This document shows positions 12,447 to 25,700 of a DNA stretch of 64,000 bases, piece after piece. Under the pieces are notes generated by a model. That model was not told the origin of the DNA, searched no databases, and saw only the letters and a program-made list of their open reading frames with translations. Numbering within the stretch: position 1 is the stretch's first letter; each line of letters starts with the position of its first letter. Source of the DNA: Pardosa pseudoannulata. Lineage: Eukaryota; Arthropoda; Arachnida; Araneae; Lycosidae. The translations under genes and the position numbers were made by a program. The stretch covers positions 47,849,625 to 47,913,624 of the forward strand of contig CM063510.1 of assembly GCA_032207245.1 (NCBI GenBank), given 5' to 3'.

Positions 12447-12799
12447 TTCAAGAAAAAGAAATTTAAACAGTTCAGTCTCAAAGCTTTGACTTGGATTTGT
12501 GCCAAAAATCTAACTGTCTTAAAAATTTGCATAAAGCAGTGTATAGTGCGAATAAAATAAATGTCCCAAGTTTTTTTTTTTTTTGGGGGGGGGGATGTAG
12601 AAATCTCAAAACTTTATCTTTAAATTATTTTAAAATTATATGTAGTGTTTTATTGAAATTCAAACCAGTCATCTTAATCGTGGAAGAAATTACCATTTTT
12701 TTTAAAAAAATGTTTCATTTTAAAAGTACAACTTGCTTTTAAAATATTGCACTACAAAATGGGTTCTCCTTAGTGTCCAACATTTTTTTTTTCACTGTA

Positions 12800-13500
12800 T
12801 TTGTATATGGATGTGTGTTTATTTTTTTTAGTTCACTTTGCTTCTCATGACAATCAACTACAACTTTTTTCTATAAAGAAATAGAAAAATAACCTATGAA
12901 GTACAGGAAGCCTGGCCCCTGTAGAGGTTTGCAACAGAATTATATGTTATATATTTACATTAGTTAAGAAAAATATCTTGAAAAGTCAAAACAAAAATTA
13001 ATCAAAATATTCTAAAAATTTAAAAAGCAATTAACAATAAGTCATAACAGTTACTCATTTATCTCAAGCATTTCAACAATCCATATTTTAGCTATAATAA
13101 ATTCTAGCAACATAAAATATCACTGCACATTATATAGGACAACTTTTACAGGTTTCAACATGTTATGATTAAATAATCACAGATACATTAACAGTTTAGT
13201 TTATTATGGAATAATAAACAACATCTCTTAATCATAAATAAAACATTCTACAAAATGAAGTACCTTTCTGGTTTATTTACTTCCTTTTACAACTCAAGAG
13301 ATGTAGCACTATAATAAAATATATTCTTTCTATTTTATTACTGCACTTAATCAGCTGCCCCCATTTAGTGCTATTGCTCTACTATAAAATTTAATTACTT
13401 AAAAAAGTAATATCTCCCAAATTACTCATTTCATGATGATTAATCTAATATGCATTTGCAATTTTTACATAACGGGTGGTTAGAGCAAAGGCTGTAAATC
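12800..13500. other. Intergenic, nothing recognised
   Basis: AT-rich, with no exon or repeat that I can name. Confidence 0.4.
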
Positions 13501-13508
13501 CACTCAGG

Positions 13509-14005
13509 CAGGATTTCTCAAAGTGTGTTCCGTGGATCCCTGGGGTTCGACTCTCCAGGAGTTCCTAGAAATATCTTTAAACACCATCAAAATTTTAAAG
13601 AAAATCTGCAAAATCATTTTCTAATTTTTCCCTAATTCATTACATAGTATTAATAATAGTAACAAATAGTCCAGAGGAAAGAGAAAAGCAATGTGACATT
13701 GAGTCATTCAAACCAAAACAGGAGTACAATACAAGAAGAGATGAAACATTTATCATTGTATTATTTTGCTTGTATCCATAAAGGATAAAAAAATTTTGAA
13801 AAATTTTTCTTCCGTGTCACTTTTTGAGAGTATTACCTATAATTTTATAGCTTAGTTCTTAAGTTCATATAGTTTTTATATTCATATCGAATCAGTGACA
13901 AATAATAGACCCACAGTTTCTCAAGTAATATTTATTTATGGGGTTCTGTTATTTTGTATGTGGTAAGAAAAGGGTTCCATTGGATAAAAAGTTTGAGAAA
14001 CACTG
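13509..14005. mobile_element. Non-autonomous hAT element (MITE), about 497 bp
   Basis: The left end CAGGATTTCTCAAAGTGTG and the right end, reverse complemented, CAGTGTTTCTCAAACTTTT share the CAGNGTTTCTCAAA pattern typical of hAT (Charlie-like) termini. The next eight bases outside are CACTCAGG and CACTAGAC; only the first four match, so the target duplication is decayed. The interior has no transposase. GGGTTCC-type subterminal motifs are seen at both ends (about 13525-13565 and 13935-13980). Confidence 0.68.
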
Positions 14006-15594
14006 CACTAGACAAGAACATACCAAGGTATGTGTGTATGTGTGGGGGTGTTAAGGGTTTGGGACATTCTCCCAGCCTCTTCACACACACACACACCAAA
14101 TTTACAAAAATTTTCATCTGTCGATTAGATATGTACAATTTTTTTATAAATACCATATGACAATTATACATAATGACATTCTGATACATATGAAAATACT
14201 TGTAGGTAAATGCATTTGTTACATTGTAGTACAAAAAGGTTTAATTTTCATCTTGAATAAGTAGACCCAACCCAAAATCATTTTCTGGGTACAACTTTAC
14301 ATCAAGGAATAATCATATGCACTCAAAACCTGTTTTTATGTCATCTTTTTATACTGCCTTTTTAAAAAAATTTCATCCTCGAATGTAAATTAAGAATACA
14401 AATTAATTTTAAAATGTAAATTAAAAGAAAAGCAACAAATGGCTACCAAAATAGTATGCAAATTAAAAAGAATCCAGCATATGGTCACTCTATATTACAT
14501 ACTCAATAATTCAGATTCCCAAATGAAGGTCATGTTTACTTAAAAATTCAAATTAGTTTTAAATTATATTACACTAACAATGTGAATAATTTTGAAAATA
14601 AAACAACTCATTATCATAAAACGAATAACACATTCATTTAAATTTAACTTATATCATCAATTTTAAAAAAATAATCTAAAGAAATAAAAGAATTATACAA
14701 CTCTTTCAGATTACTTCAAACATTTTAAAAATTGTAGCCTATAATTAAAAGGAAAATCTATCAAATGGTGCCAAATAGAATCCCCAAATGCAATTTAGAT
14801 CTTAAAACATGTTCTATCTTCAAACAACCTTAACATCTAAACAATCTGATTTGCTTAAAACCTTCCCAGAACTGACCTGGAATACCATGCAAAATTTCAT
14901 CAAGATAGGTCTTGACATTTTGAAGTGCATAGTATGCACACATAGATAAAAAGGATTTTAAATATAAATTATCCATTATCGCAGATTTTACTACCTGTAC
15001 ATACTACTTCATCTAGTCACATTAGTTGATAATAATCCTGTGATTAGCATACCTCTTGACCTTTAATTTAAAACAGCAATAAATTAATGGTAATGAATAG
15101 CAATATTTAATAATTAATTAATAGCAATAATTAACGATAACAATAACAGCAATAACTAATGAATTAAGGGTAAATTTATTATTTTTCCTATTTGACCATA
15201 ACTTCTATTAATTTTGTTTACACATACCTAAAAATGAATAATCAAGGGAATAAATAAAGTGTTTGGAAAGCTAATTTCTAACTACATCATGAGGTTTTGG
15301 TTTGATGCTGTCTATGGATTGTTTTCATGCAGTCTCTATTGCCTAAATAATTTTACTTCCTTAAAGTAAAGGAAGTATTATAATCAACATAAATTTTAGT
15401 GCTTCGGTTTCAATGAAAATACTTATTTTGACCAAACCTAACTCAATTCTCTTCAGTTTCATTATTATTGTATTATTTATGCATGAGCAAACAGGGAAAC
15501 TTTAATTCTGAAACTTTAAATATCCATTTTGACCACTTCTGAACTCATTATAACTAGTTTACTCTTGACATATGTATGGACGTGCATATGTATC
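14006..15594. other. Intergenic, AT-rich
   Basis: A short (TG)n tract near 14031-14050 and a (CA)n tract at 14083-14096; otherwise nothing that I recognise. Confidence 0.4.
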
Positions 15595-16040
15595 ACAAAT
15601 AACTCAAAATTAATTAGTCATAGGTCAATATTTTGTATTTAAAACTGTCATAACATCTAATTTAGTACCTCACCTTTTCATTACAATTTTGATTCTATGT
15701 AATGAAAATTTTCAATATAACATTATTAAAGCTGTGGGTCATAACCCAAATTCAATGCTGTGGGGTATAACTCAAAAATGATTATCCAAAATATATTAAA
15801 ACTTTGTATTTTTGGACTGTTATAACCTTTAGTTGTGCACCTCAATTTTGATTACAATTTACAACTTTATATAATGATAAATTTTAATATAACATATATT
15901 AATGATGTGGCACATAAATCAAAAATGATTTTTAGTCATAAAATGAAAAAATTTTGTATTATTATAGCATCTATTTATATTGAAACCTGTACTCTGTATA
16001 ATGAAAAAAATCTCAGTAACACTATAAATTATTAACACTA
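15595..16040. repeat. Degenerate tandem repeat, about three units of 140-170 bp
   Basis: Three successive segments (about 15598-15738, 15768-15910 and 15911-16040) share the same order of short motifs: a CATAA(C/A)TCAAAAAT-like start, TTTTGTATT, a GT(C/T)ATAAC-type word, a CC TTTTATTAC AATTT-like block, then TATAATGA(A/T)AA and a TTAATGATGTGG-like end. Similarity is clear but unit boundaries are approximate. Confidence 0.6.
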
Positions 16041-17575
16041 CAAATCTATAACAATACCGCTTTAAAAATAATGACTTATTCATATGCAGTAGTAACAAAT
16101 TTGTTTAACCAGTGGTAACACCACTTTTAAAGTTCATTTTAAAAAAACAAAAATTAACTTTTATTTTAAACTGAATACCCTATTTATCAAAATCACTAAA
16201 ACAACATATTAAAATTATCAAACTTTGACTTACCAGTTTTTAATTTTTATAGAAATTGATTTTAATAATCTAAATTTTAAAAAAGTCAAATTTACAAACT
16301 GAAATTTGTTAAAGAATCAAATAAGAAATTGGAAAATAATGTCATATTCGAAAGTTGCTTTTCACAAATGCACATTTATACATATTTTTAAAGCTTTTTT
16401 GTAAATTTCTGCAAAAATCAAATAGATTTTTCAATTTGCATACTAAAATAAAAAATTAATTGTGCTTTTTTTTTTAATTTTACTTTCATTTTCATGGTAA
16501 CAAAAACTAAAGATCCCCAGTTTATACTTGAATCCATAAAGTTAAGACAACCATAAACTGTATGGATAATCTGTGAAAGTTGTCAAGTATCACTAATGAA
16601 GTTCAGAGAGTTTTTTGTGATTTATTTTATTATGTTCCTATCCTCCACACAAAAACAGGTTGGAGAGCACTAGTTTTTATAAGGAGATTAAATTAGTGTC
16701 ATGGGCATATGCATCTAAAATTATGTTAACATTGTAGAAGGATGCAATATACATAATGTAAATTAAGAAATTTCACAAGACCCAAAACAAAATATATCAG
16801 TATAACCATTATTTAATACATAAGTTTCACAATAAAATACAAAATTTTCAGTGAATTACTGTTGATATAAACACACATTTTGATGATTTATTGATCAGAA
16901 ATTTTATTACTCATTGGCAGTTTTCTTGCTGCAATGTTTCAAAACCACTTTTGCACTAATGTTTTATAAAGTTGTTCATTCCCCTTTCTCTCCTGTCTGA
17001 TTTTATTCCTTCATGTAAAGAGTTGATTTAGTTTGGAATGTTATAGCTTTGTTACATGAGGGTTGATTAGACCAAGACCAACAGCTTAGAGATGATTCTG
17101 TACAGTTATGAATATCTATCCCAGCAGTGAGTTTTGAAATCATACATTCCCTTGTTCACATATAACCTACTGTTTGTTATATATGTTAAATTTTCACTCA
17201 TTTAAAACTTAGTTTGAGTGCACATACTTCTCTATGATAATCTCTTGTACGAAATAATAAAACTCCAATTATCCAGATTATTTTGAGTAAAAGAAGTTCA
17301 CAAACATGCACCAAGTAGATGTAAGAAAATGCTCATTTTTTTAAAAATTACACTAGAACTTTAATTATCCAGCCATGTTTGTTAATAGCAGCTAGGGCAC
17401 TTGAAATAGTTTTGTGGTCACAATGTCCTCTGAGTTCTCAAATAATACTTCTGGAAGTGGTAGGCCAAGCCTGGGAGTCTTTATCACAGCCACTGCTTCT
17501 AAATTACACTTTGATTGAGCTGTCCCACCTTAGGGAGTAATGTTATGCTAAGCAGGCCAATGCTATAAAAGCATG
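16041..17575. other. Intergenic, nothing recognised
   Basis: AT-rich sequence downstream (in gene orientation) of the cGLR gene. I see no exon. Confidence 0.4.
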
Positions 17576-17877
17576 TGCCTTTGCATTGGAAATAATAATA
17601 ATTACGAAGATGAAAAAAAATTGTGAAAAAGAAATCCACAGAAATCCATGAACCAATGTGAAACTTGTGATGAGATGCTACTTTCCTTCAGAAATGATGT
17701 GAATTAATGCTTCAAAAGTGATAACATGTGCCTCGAAATGGAAATAATATTGACAACAATTATCGAGATTACTTTGTGAAAAAGAAATCCATGAACCAAT
17801 GTAAAATTTGTGATGAGATGTTACTTTCCTTCAGGAAATGAAGTAAATTAATACTTCAAAAGTGATGGTGACAGGGA
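17576..17877. repeat. Tandem duplication overlapping the 3' end of the cGLR gene
   Basis: Two adjacent copies of about 150 bp (roughly 17576-17729 and 17730-17877) share GTGAAAAAGAAATCCA, TCCATGAACCAATGT, TTGTGATGAGATG, TACTTTCCTTCAG and CTTCAAAAGTGAT. The right-hand copy contains the cGLR stop codon (17848-17850) and its last few codons; the left-hand copy is the corresponding 3' UTR duplicate. Confidence 0.85.
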
Positions 17878-18075
17878 TGAATGAGAAATGTGCATGATTT
17901 TATAAATAATAAATGCTGATTTAGGTTGATGTTTCAACTGCTGAATAATCTTTCCAACTCTCAATTTCAAATTTCGCAGCAGCTTTGTATGCAAACTGTG
18001 AAACAGATTAAACCTTGGGTAAAAAATATGTCCTAAATACTCATCGGCTAAATGCTTTTCCAATGCTCCAAGAAA
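17848..18075 (-). CDS. cGLR terminal coding exon
   Basis: The acceptor is TTTTTTCAG; 75 codons and a TAA stop follow. FLGALEKHLADEYL and IFYPRFNLFHSL match the C-terminal helix and the F-x-P-x-F-N-L-F motif of the cGAS family. The tail after about residue 340 (ending SLLKY) is not conserved, and its last codons lie in a locally duplicated segment. Confidence 0.86.
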   Translation of the reverse strand, partial: FLGALEKHLADEYLGHIFYPRFNLFHSLHTKLLRNLKLRVGKIIQQLKHQPKSAFIIYKIMHISHSSLSPSLLKY

Positions 18076-19719
18076 CTGAAAAAAAAAAGATGAATTAAAA
18101 ATTAGAATCAGTGCAAACAATTATACCAAAACATAAATATATATCAGAATGGAAAACAAATTATTTAATTGTTCATATAAATAAACAAAAAGCACATAAA
18201 GACCACATTTGTACAGAGCTGAATATTTTTCAAACTTTTAAAATATTATTTCAGACTATTAAAGTGCACTAACTGTAAAAACTTCTGAACCCTCTAATCC
18301 AAATCACACAAATATATTGACCAATGTTGTACAAAAAAATTGCCAAATATTTAAAATTTTGGACATCTGCCGATATCAATCCACATAATGTAAAATTTAA
18401 ATTTTAAAAAGTTTAAAAGAAAGCATTTAAAAGCTTATTACATTGCTTATGAGAGAAATATTCTCTGAAAAATGAAATTTGACAAATTTGCCATTATTCA
18501 CAAAATTCACTTTTTTGATTAGGTTTTAATTGGTAACAATATGTTATAGTATCATAAAAATATTTTAATAATGTTCAGTGATATCTATCAATATTTGTAA
18601 AAATAAATATAATTTTCTGACATTAAAGGATATTTTATGACTTTCACATACAATACTACATTAGATGAATGTTAAGACATGTCAATCTATTCTGCCCTCC
18701 CACCATTCCGGATGAGTCAAAACAATAACAACTAATTGTACAACAATTGTACAACTAATTGTAACAACATACAAATAATTGTAATTATTGTGATTCTTTA
18801 GAACGCTGGGAGACAGCCAAAGTAGAACTCGACTGCCATAGATTTTTGCTTTGAGGAAAACTGCCTGATAATACAAATTTTAAATGTAAAGCTTCTATAC
18901 AAATAGAAAAAGCCTTACTTCAAGAAAAAGTAAATGAATTAGTTTGTATTACAAAAATATCACAATGTGAACAACACTACTAACTGTCAAAAAGTGATAT
19001 TCCAGAATATCAGTGAAATATTCACAAACATTACTAAATATCAAAAAATGATAGTGAAAAATATCAGGAAAATACTGATCAACACTGCAAAATAAAAAAA
19101 ACGGTATTCAGGGAGATAACTGTGAGTATGGAGAGGGGGGTAACATTTGATGTCGGCTAATATTATAATTTTTATATGGACCGATACTTTTGTGTTACCT
19201 GAAACCTAACCTTTTAATTTAAAATTTTCAAAATCCACTTTTTGACTGAGGACAATATGCTTCTAAAAATTTCCACATCTGGATATTTGATTTGATAGTT
19301 GGATATATAAATCTTCAGCCAGATATTTAGCAAGGCTCCAGATATCCATACTTCAACTGAATAGACCAGATACACAATATCCATTACATCCCTAATCTTT
19401 TTTTTTTCTTTTCTGGTGAAAAGGTATATTTCTAAACAAGGTACCACTGTATTAAAGAAAATGTTATTTTATATTTTAAAAAAATCTTTTTAGTAATAAC
19501 TTGAATTTCTAGTGTAAACAGGTAGTATACAAGAATAGATAAAAAATGAGATAAAATAAAGGTTTTAAAAATGAAAAGCTTCCTTTTGATAAAATAATTC
19601 AGCCTTTAAAAAATTGTCATATCACTATGCTAAATGCTCATATAATCAACTCTAAAAGGTAAAAAGGTTTAATTTCCAGAAATTGAAATTTTTTTCTTTT
19701 ATATCATTATAATTCATAG

Positions 19720-19760
<41 letters not shown>

Positions 19761-22700
19761 TTTAAGCTTGTTACCTTCAAATGGATAAAAAAAAATAAAA
19801 TTTTAAAAATCAAAATTAACATATCCAAATAAGAAAATAGCAGCATAAAAAAAATTATGACCTTGCCGTTATAGGTAAGTTTCATAATGGCAAATAGTTT
19901 TAATTGTAGTAATTTCTAAAACTATACAATCTATAATTAAAAGGAATATTTAACTATCTAATAAAAGCAGAAAAACTTAAAACTTACCAATAAAAGTAAA
20001 CAACCAATATCTTTTTTCTTCCAGAAATTTTCATCAGGATTTTTTTTCACCAGCCAGTATGCCACTACTTTCAAAAAATATGAAGGAATGGGCCAGTCTT
20101 CTTTATCTCTAAGAGCCTGTAAAGTCAATTTTCTCATCATTTATTTCACAAAGCCTTTTAAATTAAAAAAAATTCCAAGTATATATTACACTAATTTTAT
20201 ATTGTTAGTGTAAGCACTATATACTTCCAAACAGAAGTCAAGAATGTTCAGAACTTTTCTAAAGCTAAAGTGAGTGGAGGTGGTGGTGGATGTGAATATG
20301 CTTATAAATGAATTCATTAATTTTGAAAAACAATAAAATAAATTCTTTTCTGATAGACAAATATAGGGGACAAACAATGTGCAAAAAATATCACATTTTG
20401 TATTAGTTTATATTACTTAAATTTATGAAAAAAATTTATTTTTAACAGAATGAGTTATTTGTTTCATAAAAATAAGTTGTTTTACTTTTGAAATTATTAA
20501 TGATTTATTGTGTCACCGAAACCAAGAACGTATTAGCAGGGGGAGTCTAGGATATCTGGACCATTCACAAAATATTTTCAGTGAATGCATTGCAAGATAT
20601 TTTAAAATTTGTGTACATCACTTTTTAAAAAAAAATTGATATGGATATTAATAAAAGCTATAAAGTTATTATAATTAACATTTAAGATTTCATTCAGTGT
20701 TTAATAGTTAGTATTCTAATGGCCAATTAACTTCATTAGCATGACACTTTTCATCCCCTAACCCCCTTAAAAGTTTAAAAGATTCCCCACCTTTACATCT
20801 TCAGTTAACTACAGCCATGAATAGTAGTTTGAAATCTATCACATAAAATTTCTCTACCTGCTTTTTTAGTTAAAAAGTTGCTAATCTCTGATTAAACAAC
20901 ATCCAATCAACAGCAGATGTAAACATATGGAATATTTGCTCTGTTGAGCAAAATTCACTAATGAAAAAAAAAAAAAGGGTATTCTTAATTTCTTAATTGT
21001 AATCAATGATTTTTTTAACTTTAATCTGGTAATTTAAATCATTATATATACTTAATATAAAGCAATCAACCTAATAAACTAAATACACTATTGTTAACAA
21101 TAACCAACAGCAAGATTATTTACACAGAATAAAATGTCAAACTTCTTTAAAATATTTATTTACTGGAAAAAAGAAACTGAAACTTACTTTAACCAATTTA
21201 ATCACTCGTTTTAATTTCTTTTTTCTTTTAATTATAGCATTTTCTGCTTCTGGAAAATGAATCCTCCACACTCTTTCAGACATATGAGATGGTATTTGTG
21301 CAGACAGCTCTGGCTTTAGAGGTTTGGGCACAATATAGCTGGTTCTAACTTCCTACAAAGTTGAAGAAATTTTTTTATTATTTTGCTCCTACCTGTAAAA
21401 TACAATTTCTATCTTCTTTAAAAAAAGGAAAAAATTTTGTTAAATATTGTTCTTATAAAAAGCAAAAAATCTGAAATATAGAACTCAACAGTGTATTACT
21501 ATTTGTATGCTACTACATTGCTAATTGTAACTATTCAGTTTGGAAACTGACCAGATTAACTGGTTGTTCCTTTTTCAATTTAAATAATATTTTAAAGATT
21601 TTAAACCGGTTTTTAAAATTTTTTGTAATGCTTGGTAACTATTTTATAATTAAACAGACAGAACTTCATCTCATAAAAAAGAAAAAAAATGAAGACTAAT
21701 AATTTTCTGACAAAACCAACTTGTTTTAAAAATAATTTTCATTAATAACTGGGTTTTTTTTTTTTTTTCCAGACATCTGGTGTTTAAACCTGCTTCATTT
21801 AATCATTGCTGCATTTTTTTTTTTTTTAATTCTTCTGACAAGCAATTTTTATAAACCTCTTTCAAGTTCTGAAAGTATTACAAATTTATTTTTCAAGCAT
21901 ATTTCAAGCACTTATTTATTTATTTTTTACTTAGCACTGTACAGTTTAAATTCATTTTTTATCTGCATTCTTTTTACACAAGTCCACAAGCTAATCTACT
22001 TAATTTTCCCTTCATGTAAGTTTAGTTTATCTTTGAAAATGTCTTATTCTTTTCCTTACATATACATATATAATAGGGCTGAACAATATTAAAAATTTAA
22101 TATTGCAATATATCCCCAAAGTATTGATATCATTGATATATCATGATAATACTTTAAAGTAGGGTATATTACTATTTTTGAATTATCTTAGCATTCTTTC
22201 ATTCTAAACCTTTTTTGTCCTGAATTACAATTTTTAGAATTACAATTTGATTTTAAAAATTAGGATATCTGAAAGGTAAAAACAACTTTTTTGGAGTAAT
22301 TCATTTTAACACTTAAAAGAAATATATATATCGTTCAGAAATAATTTGTTCACATATTGAACAGAATTGTTATTATTCTAAAACATTGCAGCTAATTTAC
22401 ATAGCCTATTTATGCAAAATTATATTTCTCCCAAATTGAAATTAAACTCCTTGCACTGGTAAATGATCTTCAATGTAGGATTATGCGGGTTCGAGTTTCC
22501 TTCCCAATATGGATATTTGTAGCCATTTAGAATCAGCTTAAAGAGTAGATATCGGCCAATAGCATTTGTAGAGCAAAAATAATTGACAGTCAATAGCAAT
22601 CTAAACCGAAACGGTTTCATTAGTCCAATATCTGGCAGGTAGATGCGTAATATAACCTATACTTTCTGCATGCAGAACTGATAAAATATTAGTCATGTAT

Positions 22701-25700
22701 ATTAATGAACTGATTATTTTTAACTTTTGTGATCGCTATGCTCGAAATATTTATAAAAACTCTTGTGCTTTTAAACAGAAAAGAGTGTAAACAAAACTAT
22801 TTAGCAACACTTTGCTACATTACACTTTAAATATATATATAAATATATATTTATATTATTATTATATATATTTGTATTATTATTATACATATTTATAATA
22901 TTATTATATATATTTATATTATTATTATATATATTTATATTATTATATATATTTATATTATTAAATATATATATCTATATACATATTTTTTTCTAATTCT
23001 AGTCTTTGTATATTACCAGGAAGATACGAAATAACTGTATGTGTCAAAAATTTGAATTTCTATAGTAAAGGATTAATTTTGGAAATTCTATTAAAGTTTT
23101 CTTTTTTACAGACTCTCCAAACGCAATAAATATTCAGTCTGAAAAATTTAATTTTCTAAATTTAATGCAGATATCTTTCATTTTTTTTTAATTGATAAGA
23201 ATAAAATTTTGACGATCCATTGAAATGCAGTAAAACAAAATTTGAAATTAATAATAAATTACTTAATAAATAATTAAAAATGAATAAATAAACTTAAAAT
23301 TTTTATCTTAATTTTTAAAAATAAAAGGACAGTTCTTTTTCTTATTATAGAGCATGATATTTCAAATAGCTCCATAAATTCGACGTAGACTTTGAAAAAA
23401 CTGCACACAGATCTAAATTGCAAATCAATATATTTATCACAAAATTAGGGTACTAAAATTCCTCAGGTTTTGTAACTGTCACTGCAATAAACAATTCTTT
23501 TTCTTTTTACTTAAGTAAAGAACAAATGAAATGAAATAATTAAAATATAATCTTATTGATAAAAAAGTAATATAAAGTTTAAAGTGTCTTCTCTGCCATT
23601 ATGTGAAATACTTTGTTACCTCAGTCAGAACTATATGAATAATTTTTAAATATTTATCAAGTTTTAAATGTTTTAACTTTTTAAATTAAAACAGTTACAG
23701 TCCAAGAACTAAAGGAATCATAACCTACATTTTTATCATGTTTTATCTGTTTCTTTAAATAAAGAACAAAGTTCATGCGCAATTATACATAATAGTGAGT
23801 CAACATTTTCAAAAATAAATTTTAAAATAATAGTTGGCTAGTAAAAGAGACATAATCCCATTGTTTATCACTAGTTAGCTTTAACCAGTATAAAACATAA
23901 AATCCCCTTACTTGTTACACAATTTATTTCAATTATTTTATAAAACTATTTTTAGGTATGAATTTATATTCAAATAGTTATAAATTTTAATATATACAAA
24001 TAAAATCCCAATGCATTTAAAACTTAGAAATATTCTTTTCTGTCATAAATAAGTTCAGAATAACTAGCATAAGGAAAAAAGGACTAATCAATTTCATAAA
24101 ATAATTATAAAAAAAACTATGACAACTCTTACAGTGCTGCTTTTTTACATTTTATTTATATTTAAATAATGCACCCTAATTAAAAACTGCACATTATAAA
24201 TTTAAAAATTCTATTTGCTTCATAATAGTATTAATTTTTTGTTAGCTTCTTTGATTATTGACATTTTTGTTCCAATTGCTTTTTAATCAATTTTGATATT
24301 TTTTTTTCGCTTCAACTGAATTTTCTGAAACTTTCCAGTTTTGCTTCTCCATGTTTTCATTTAAAATAAAAAATCTGCACGTCTTTACTCTTTAAATTTT
24401 ATTTTGACTGGCAAAATTCGTTACTTTTTTATTATAACATTTATTCACTGAAAATACCTTCAAGTCAAAATAAAATTCACAATTTCACTGATAATACCTC
24501 TTAATTCCAAAATTGTAAAATTCTCTAATTATTCCTGGTTTTCCCAATTGCTAGTCACCCTGTTAATATAATTACTAAAGTAAAAATATTAACGTAATTT
24601 CTTTTTTAAAAAAACTTCTAATAATTCTTATTCTTTAATTTACATAAATTACAACAAAACGGCTGAATATACTCATCAACTAGATTTCAATCTTAAATTC
24701 CATAATTAAAGGAACAACATCTTAAAAAATAAACTAAAGGCATAATTACTTCATTTGCTTTCAGAAAGTCACCAAAATCCACCAGCTTCTTTAGATGCTT
24801 TATATTTAAAGAAAATACAGGAACTAAGTCAATACTAATCCATACAGATTTATGTAAAACTTTGATCGTTCTGGCAGGACCACTGTTTGTTGCCTTAATC
24901 TGAAGAAAGAATTTATATAAATATATAAAACATTAAGTCATAGTAAGCTTCAATAAGATTAAATAAATTCCATCACAGAATTTGCTACAATTAAACACTT
25001 AGTTTCAATAAATGTAAGGATAGTCACCAAGTCTTTCATTTATTACAAACATTTATTGTAAAATAACTACTATAATTTGTCATATGTTTGTTCTAATAAA
25101 TTGCAAGGATATTTATACAGTTTTAATACAACTCACAATAGTAAAATTTAATGTGAACACTCAGACTCATTGTAACATTTTCCATAATCCTAAGTTGGAA
25201 AGCGCTCTAAGAATACCATTAGCTAATATTGTAAGTTTAAAATTTAAGATAATGCCTTTGCCAGTTTAGACTAAAGTAACCTTAGTTATAAATATTTTAG
25301 AATGCAATAAAAATATATAGTGAATCAATTAGAGTAGACATTCAATATAATTTCTACAACAGAATTGTTGATCTAATGTAAAGTTACTTGAAAATTGTTG
25401 ATCTAATTTAAAGTAACTTTAAAAATTTTAATTATTGTTTCCCAAAATCCTTATAAAAGAAGAAATTAAAAAATTCTTACCCACAAAACATCAGGATATT
25501 GCATTATATGTGAATTAATGAAGGAATCAATAAGTGATTGAAACCATTGTAATATATTCTTTTTTATAAGATAATTGTCTGCATCAAATAATGGAATATT
25601 TTCACAATCTTCACATGATTTTAACTGAAGAGTTGCATAGGAAGGAAGACTATGGAGCTCATTAACCTGTAAGAAAATATTTTATGACTTATGAAATAAA

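Larger units (their letters stand above)
11151..12797 (-). mobile_element. Tc1/mariner DNA transposon, 1647 bp
   Basis: The ends are inverted repeats of about 31 bp beginning CAGTGAA on both sides and sharing GTTGGACA followed by TAAGG. They are flanked by TA at 11149-11150 and 12798-12799. A single transposase remnant reads on the minus strand. The A/T-rich runs inside the terminal repeats differ in composition between the two ends. Confidence 0.9.

Noticed and set aside
18682..18876. 64-codon minus-strand open frame in a cGLR intron
   Set aside because: No motif, and it covers the AATTGTAC-type short repeat near 18730-18770; not coding.
22828..22978. CRISPR-like regular repeat
   Set aside because: Simple AT minisatellite without spacers, in a eukaryotic intron.
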